The translations under genes were made by a program, and so were the position numbers. Shown piece by piece: positions 60,416-64,000 of a stretch of DNA of 64,000 nucleotides. This DNA is from an uncultured Candidatus Melainabacteria bacterium (GTDB taxonomy: Bacteria; Cyanobacteriota; Vampirovibrionia; Gastranaerophilales; Gastranaerophilaceae): NCBI GenBank assembly GCA_934717855.1, contig CAKUZI010000005.1:62001-126000 (forward strand), in the 5' to 3' direction. The notes beneath the pieces were generated by a model. That model had not been told where the DNA came from, made no database searches, and saw only the letters and a program-made list of their open reading frames with translations. The first letter of the stretch is position 1, and each line of letters opens with the position of its first letter.

Positions 60416-61027
60416 ATGCTAACTACTATCAACAATCAACAACATCTCTCATTTCAGGCTAAACTAAATTTTAAAAACATTGATATTCCGAAAAAAGAAG
60501 AGATTTGTAAAGAATTCTCAAATATTACAAAACGCTATAAAAGTGATGTATTAGATGTTTCTGCAGAAATAATTCCAAGAGATGATGGCACCTTTTTTAG
60601 AAACGCAGAATTTAATTGCAATGGTGGGAATGTAGGCTACTTTCCAACACTAAGCGAATTTAGAAAATTCTGCAAAGACCGTTCTCCTAAAGAAATTGCA
60701 AAATCTTTAGCAAGGGTACTAAAATTAGGTAAACTTTATGAAAAGACAGAAGATAAATTCTCTAAAATTGAAAAGAATATGACAAGTGTGAAAATGGCAT
60801 TTTTTAAGCTGAAAACAGGACAATTAAGTAAAAATCCAAAAGTCCAATATAACATCCTCAATAGATTAAGAGGTCGCTTAACGAAACTAAACGAGAAAAC
60901 CACTTCTACATTTACAAACCTCGTCACAACTAGAAATAAAATAATTGGGAATGATCCATTGCTAAATAAAATGGAACAAACAAACGCATTAAATGACCTT
61001 AATTGGAGCAACCAAATCCCAAGTTAA
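60416..61027 (+). CDS. Hypothetical protein with SFxA motif (tandem paralogue 2)
   Basis: A 203-aa protein related to paralogue 1 over its first 115 residues: LSFQAKLNF (Ser12-Phe13-Gln-Ala15), ITKRYKSDVLDV, DGTFFRNAEFNCNGGNVGYF, FRKFCKDRSPKEIAKSLARVL. The C-terminal half is basic and helical and has diverged. Conserved Asn-Gly-x-Asn-Val-Gly and a Cys in each copy suggest a shared fold. The function is unknown. AAAAGGAAA lies before the ATG. Its own leader and terminator make it an independent unit. Confidence 0.78.
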   Translation: MLTTINNQQHLSFQAKLNFKNIDIPKKEEICKEFSNITKRYKSDVLDVSAEIIPRDDGTFFRNAEFNCNGGNVGYFPTLSEFRKFCKDRSPKEIAKSLARVLKLGKLYEKTEDKFSKIEKNMTSVKMAFFKLKTGQLSKNPKVQYNILNRLRGRLTKLNEKTTSTFTNLVTTRNKIIGNDPLLNKMEQTNALNDLNWSNQIPS

Positions 61028-61054
61028 AATCAAAAAGCAGAAGAAAAAGCCAAT

Positions 61055-61086
61055 AAAAAAAGCTTTCCCAAAAGGGAAAGCTTTTT
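61055..61086. terminator. Terminator after paralogue 2
   Basis: AAAAAAGCTTTCCC-AAAA-GGGAAAGCTTTTT, usable in both directions between paralogue 2 and the convergent secreted-helix genes. Confidence 0.92.
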
Positions 61087-61108
61087 CGTTATAAACACAT
61101 CATTCAAA

Positions 61109-61432
61109 CTAATTAATTGTAAACAAATCTTTTAATTGTTTTTTCTTAGTATCAACTTTCTTTTGGTGCTCAGCAGCTTTCTTTTGTCTTTCTAGCTTCT
61201 TTTGTTGAGCTTTTGCTTTTTGTTTTGCAACTTTTTCTTGTTGAGCTTTTTTCTTAGCAGCAATTTTCTGTTGTTCTGCTTGTGATTTTTGATTTACAGA
61301 TTGTTCTTTTTTAGCGACTTTACCTGTTACATTGTCTAACCATCTTGATACAGGGCCTTGAGTTTCTGCTGCAGAAACTGTCATCATAGTCATAACCATA
61401 ACTGCCATTAATGTTGCTAATTTCTTTTTCAT
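61109..61432 (-). CDS. Exported Lys/Gln-rich helical protein (second of pair)
   Basis: A 107-aa protein with a Met-rich signal peptide (LATLMAVMVMTMMTVSA|AE). From about residue 40 it is a continuous Lys/Gln/Ala-rich helix (AKKKAQQEKVAKQKAKAQQK) likely to be a coiled coil or single alpha helix. It ends KKQLKDLFTIN. GGAGAAC supports the start, 10 nt after the stop of the related upstream gene. The pair is probably periplasmic or surface-exposed; the function is unknown. Confidence 0.7.
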   Translation of the reverse strand: MKKKLATLMAVMVMTMMTVSAAETQGPVSRWLDNVTGKVAKKEQSVNQKSQAEQQKIAAKKKAQQEKVAKQKAKAQQKKLERQKKAAEHQKKVDTKKKQLKDLFTIN

Positions 61433-61442
61433 ATTGTTCTCC

Positions 61443-61871
61443 TTATTCTGAAATCAATTTGTTAAACAAATCTCTCTTTTCTTGTAATTTTTTTTGTCTA
61501 GCTTTTGATGCTTCTTCATTAGCTTTCTTTTGAGCTTCAACTTTGTTTTTCCATTCTTGTTGTTGTTTCAAACGAGCATCTTCTCTAGCTTGAGCATCCT
61601 TTTTAAATTGTTCTTTTTGTTTATCCCAAGCATCTTGTCTTGCTTGAGCGTCTTTTTTTAATTGTTCATGTTTTTTGTTCCAAGCATCTTCGTTTGCTTT
61701 TTGTCTATCTTGCAATTTCTTTTCAGCATCAGTTATTCTCTGAGTATGTTTTTGAATAAACTGTTCTGTATAGGTTGGTTGAGTTGTCGTTGTTTTCGCA
61801 GTAGTCGTCGCAGCAATTGCAACAGACGAAATCATTACTAATGTTAATGATGCAATCAATAATTTTTTCAT
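61443..61871 (-). CDS. Exported charged helical protein (first of pair)
   Basis: A 142-aa protein with a signal peptide (LLIASLTLVMISSVAIA|AT), a short Thr-rich linker, then a charged helix containing an internal repeat: KKHEQLKKDAQARQDAWDKQ followed by KEQFKKDAQAREDARLKQQ, an 18-residue unit (about 70-105). It ends KRDLFNKLISE, similar to the LKDLF end of its partner. GGAGGT precedes the ATG at 61871. The two genes seem to be diverged copies of one architecture. Confidence 0.72.
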   Translation of the reverse strand: MKKLLIASLTLVMISSVAIAATTTAKTTTTQPTYTEQFIQKHTQRITDAEKKLQDRQKANEDAWNKKHEQLKKDAQARQDAWDKQKEQFKKDAQAREDARLKQQQEWKNKVEAQKKANEEASKARQKKLQEKRDLFNKLISE

Positions 61872-61908
61872 GCTTATAACCTCCATATTAAATCACGCAA
61901 GTATTATA

Positions 61909-62613
61909 CTAAATTTTTTCGTACATATCAACTATTTTTTTTATTCCATTTTGAGCAACATTAAAAATTTCTATCATTTTATCTTGCTCATAAGGTGCTC
62001 CCTCAGCGGTTGTTTGGAATTCTATAATCTTTCCGCTTTTTGTTAAGACAATGTTACTATCAACCTGAGCGTGCGAATCTTCAACATAATCCAAATCCAA
62101 TCGAACTTCACCATCAATAATTCCCGCAGAAATCGCACCTATAGGTTCAATGATTGGATTTTCTTTTAATTTCCCATCTTTTAGCAATTTTTCAACCGCA
62201 ATTTTCAATGCAAGAAAGCCTCCACAAATACTTGCAGTTCTTGTTCCACCATCTGCTTGTATCACATCAGCATCAATTGTTATAGTCAAATCAGGCATTT
62301 TAGTCAGATCAACACAAGCTCTCAAACTTCTGCCAATAAGTCTTTGAATTTCCTGTGTTCTACCTGACACCTTTGTTCTTTCTCTTTGGCATCTTGTATT
62401 AGGAGCAGATGGCAACAAAGAATATTCTGCAGTAACCCAACCTCTTGCATCTTCTTTATCCATCCACTTTGGTTTAACTTCTTCCACTGACGCAGTTGTG
62501 ATTACTCTTGTATCACCAAATTCTACCAAAACAGACCCAAGAGCGTGTTTTGTAAAATCTTTTGTAAATTTTATTTCTCTTAATTCATTATTAGCTCGAT
62601 TTTCTCTTTTCAT
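61909..62613 (-). CDS. rph: Ribonuclease PH
   Basis: A phosphorolytic 3'-5' exoribonuclease that trims tRNA precursors. The 234-aa protein shows GSVLVEFGDTRVITTASVEE, GWVTAEYSLLPSAPNTRCQRE, SGRTQEIQRLIGRSLRACVDL and the active-site block TITIDADVIQADGGTRTASI, then GAISAGIIDGEVRLDLDYVED. The length is normal. Since tRNA-Thr genes here lack an encoded CCA, 3' processing of their precursors is needed, which fits the presence of RNase PH. AAAGG supports the start. Confidence 0.96.
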   Translation of the reverse strand: MKRENRANNELREIKFTKDFTKHALGSVLVEFGDTRVITTASVEEVKPKWMDKEDARGWVTAEYSLLPSAPNTRCQRERTKVSGRTQEIQRLIGRSLRACVDLTKMPDLTITIDADVIQADGGTRTASICGGFLALKIAVEKLLKDGKLKENPIIEPIGAISAGIIDGEVRLDLDYVEDSHAQVDSNIVLTKSGKIIEFQTTAEGAPYEQDKMIEIFNVAQNGIKKIVDMYEKI

Positions 62614-62627
62614 ATCAACCTTTCAAT

Positions 62628-62855
62628 TTACTTTTTACTACCCTCGTAATCCCACATATAAATTTGTCCACAGTATTTACACACCGCATGCTCATTCATA
62701 AATTGTAAATCTGGCACAAAACAATATCCATCTACTGTTATTTCAATGTCTCCGTTTTTATTATATTCCTGCAAAAACTTCTTTTCTCCTCTATAATCGG
62801 GAGAAAACATTAATTCAAATTTATCTACAGATTTACAATTTTTACAGATAAACAT
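62628..62855 (-). CDS. Small zinc-ribbon protein
   Basis: A 75-aa protein with two CxxC pairs: MFICKNCKSVD at the start and AVCKYCGQIYMWD at the end. They are likely to bind one zinc ion. Between them lies a beta-rich acidic segment. No family name is recognised. It lies between a membrane protein gene (2-nt gap) and rph (14-nt gap), and probably belongs to the same operon. Confidence 0.75.
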   Translation of the reverse strand: MFICKNCKSVDKFELMFSPDYRGEKKFLQEYNKNGDIEITVDGYCFVPDLQFMNEHAVCKYCGQIYMWDYEGSKK

Positions 62856-62857
62856 AA

Positions 62858-63865
62858 TTAATACTCATCGTCTTCTAATCTTGCACGCCTGATAATTTCA
62901 GGATCTATACCTCTTTTTTCAATTTTAAATGTTTTTGCCGTAGATTTTTGTTGAGACCTTTTTGTAACTTTTTTAGTTCGTTTTTTAGGAGTATTTCTAA
63001 CCTCCGGGCAATTATCTTCGGCAAGCTCATTATACCACAAAGTCCAACAAATACTTCTTAATGGCAACGTAAATCCAACAGCCAGAAGAAATACTAATTC
63101 TTTTACCATATGCGTACCGATTAAAGCGGGAGTAACCCCAAATTGCTCTAATGGATCAATAGGTAAAGTGTAAGCCCAAGCTTCAAACATTTTTCCAAGC
63201 GAATTTGACCAATTAAACGCGTCAAACAAAACTCCTAAACCGGATGTTATTATCACATAAGTAAATATTGTCAAAATAACCATTAAGAGAAAAGTTCTTC
63301 CAAAATTTCCTTTAATTAATGACATACTTCTCTTGAAATACCCAACAGGAGAAAGTCCGTTTTCAAATGCAAAAACTTGAAAAACTAAAATAAAATATAT
63401 AAAGAAAAGACCTGCAAATATCCAAAATACCGGAATAATCGCCAAAACAGACATTAAACCTATCAAAATCCATATCGCAATAAAAGAAAATGTTTTTTGA
63501 GTCGCTACGGAATTATGAGCCTTAAAATCATAAACTCTGCCAGTGTTAAAATATCCCTCAGTCATAGAGTTCAATGCAACAAAAGCAACTAAATAATCCC
63601 AAATTGCTTTTATTAAAATCAACAACCCCGGAATTACAGAAACAACAATAAGAGTAACCATTGTCGACATATTGTTTAATGCTTCATATTTTGTGGCAAT
63701 ATCCTGCATATTTTGGGTAAACCAAAAAGTTAAACCAAAAATCAAAAACAACCCTATAACTTGTCCCAAAACAGGGAAAGCCATATATAACATAAATTTA
63801 TGAATATTAAGGGCGAATATTTTTATACTCTCAAAAAATATTAACCACACACTTTTCTTCGCCAT
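62858..63865 (-). CDS. Polytopic membrane protein of unknown function
   Basis: A 335-aa protein with about six membrane helices: MLYMAFPVLGQVIGLFLIFG, MVTLIVVSVIPGLLILIK, FIAIWILIGLMSVLAIIPVFW with FAGLFFIYFILVF, TFLLMVILTIFTYVIITSG and LVFLLAVGFTLPL. The C-terminal tail of about 60 residues is strongly basic (PKKRTKKVTKRSQQKSTAK) and presumably cytoplasmic. The segment GLSPVGYFKRSMSLIKGNFG resembles a motif common in DUF4013/YciC-like membrane proteins, a weak similarity. AGGAGAG supports the ATG at 63865. Confidence 0.75.
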   Translation of the reverse strand: MAKKSVWLIFFESIKIFALNIHKFMLYMAFPVLGQVIGLFLIFGLTFWFTQNMQDIATKYEALNNMSTMVTLIVVSVIPGLLILIKAIWDYLVAFVALNSMTEGYFNTGRVYDFKAHNSVATQKTFSFIAIWILIGLMSVLAIIPVFWIFAGLFFIYFILVFQVFAFENGLSPVGYFKRSMSLIKGNFGRTFLLMVILTIFTYVIITSGLGVLFDAFNWSNSLGKMFEAWAYTLPIDPLEQFGVTPALIGTHMVKELVFLLAVGFTLPLRSICWTLWYNELAEDNCPEVRNTPKKRTKKVTKRSQQKSTAKTFKIEKRGIDPEIIRRARLEDDEY

Positions 63866-63931
63866 AACTCTCCTTTTGTTGTACAATCATTTTAGTACAA
63901 ACATAATTAAGTGAATAGTGAGAAGAGAAAA

Positions 63932-64000
63932 GTGAGAAGTCTGTATCAAGATGAAATCAAAAATTTTACGAAAGAAGATTTTGAAAGCAACAAAGTAAAT
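63932..64000 (+). CDS. Start of an unidentified protein, cut by the window end
   Basis: GTG at 63932 opens a frame that runs to the last base (23 codons, VRSLYQDEIKNFTKEDFESN...). GAGAAGAGAAA upstream can act as a ribosome site, and TTGTAC / CATAAT with 17-nt spacing (63879-63907) as a promoter. An in-frame GTG at 63911 is an alternative start. Too short to identify. Confidence 0.35.
   Translation, partial: MRSLYQDEIKNFTKEDFESNKVN

Overview
The window is AT-rich, coding-dense bacterial DNA with four kinds of signature. Housekeeping genes are of bacterial type (aspS, dnaE, polA, tig-clpP-clpX, rph, ribF, glnA). The envelope is Gram-negative (TolC-type outer membrane factor, RND pump, S-layer-homology protein). 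There is a flagellar fragment (fliJ-fliK-hook protein) and type IV pilin-like proteins with the FTLAEVLITLG signature. Finally there are small proteins of no recognised family, several carrying a Ser-Phe-x-Ala motif near the N-terminus. This mix, with a DUF512-type radical SAM protein also found in cyanobacteria and clostridia, fits best with an uncultured gut Vampirovibrionia (Melainabacteria, Gastranaerophilales-like). That assignment is inference; no rRNA gene is present to confirm it.

Layout. 1-8.9 kb: a partial gene, isochorismatase-like hydrolase, ribF, a small SFxA protein, aspS, an SPFH/NfeD membrane pair, rqcH and a UmuC-like polymerase. 8.9-15.5 kb: an SLH-domain protein, a glucosaminidase-like enzyme, a pair of paralogous membrane proteins, a tRNA cluster (Thr-Thr-Tyr), a DUF486 protein, a GT39-type glycosyltransferase and tRNA-Gly(CCC). 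15.6-21.4 kb: a heavy-metal efflux operon (TolC/CzcC-type, CzcA, CzcB-type) behind a promoter holding a perfect palindrome, then tRNA-Gly(GCC). 21.4-27.7 kb: dnaE, an island of hairpins, two overlapping WYL regulators, and a short transcription unit holding only very small frames. 27.7-36.4 kb: anmK and an envelope/metabolism set (GT2, Gfo/Idh, PgsA-like, trmL, nnrD, dacB, nitrilase, DUF374 acyltransferase). 36.5-43.2 kb: tig-clpP-clpX and polA. 43.2-53.5 kb: a 5'-nucleotidase-like protein and a candidate papain-like peptidase (both SFxA), a stand-alone Toprim protein, the flagellar genes, a GH38 mannosidase and a pilin with a C9 tract. 53.5-64 kb: an intergenic region with a candidate small RNA, glnA, radical SAM/PadR, ilvB plus a pilin-like protein, a tandem pair of SFxA paralogues each behind the same hairpin leader, two secreted charged-helix proteins, and rph with its neighbours.

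Three themes recur. (1) At least eight genes, including ribF, rqcH, dnaE and polA, have no Shine-Dalgarno; instead a -10 box, often with an upstream TG, ends 6-7 nt before the ATG, which predicts leaderless mRNAs. (2) Five otherwise unrelated proteins share an N-terminal Ser-Phe-x-Ala motif that may be an undescribed targeting or processing signal. (3) Convergent genes are packed so tightly that several stop codons overlap by exactly 4 nt.
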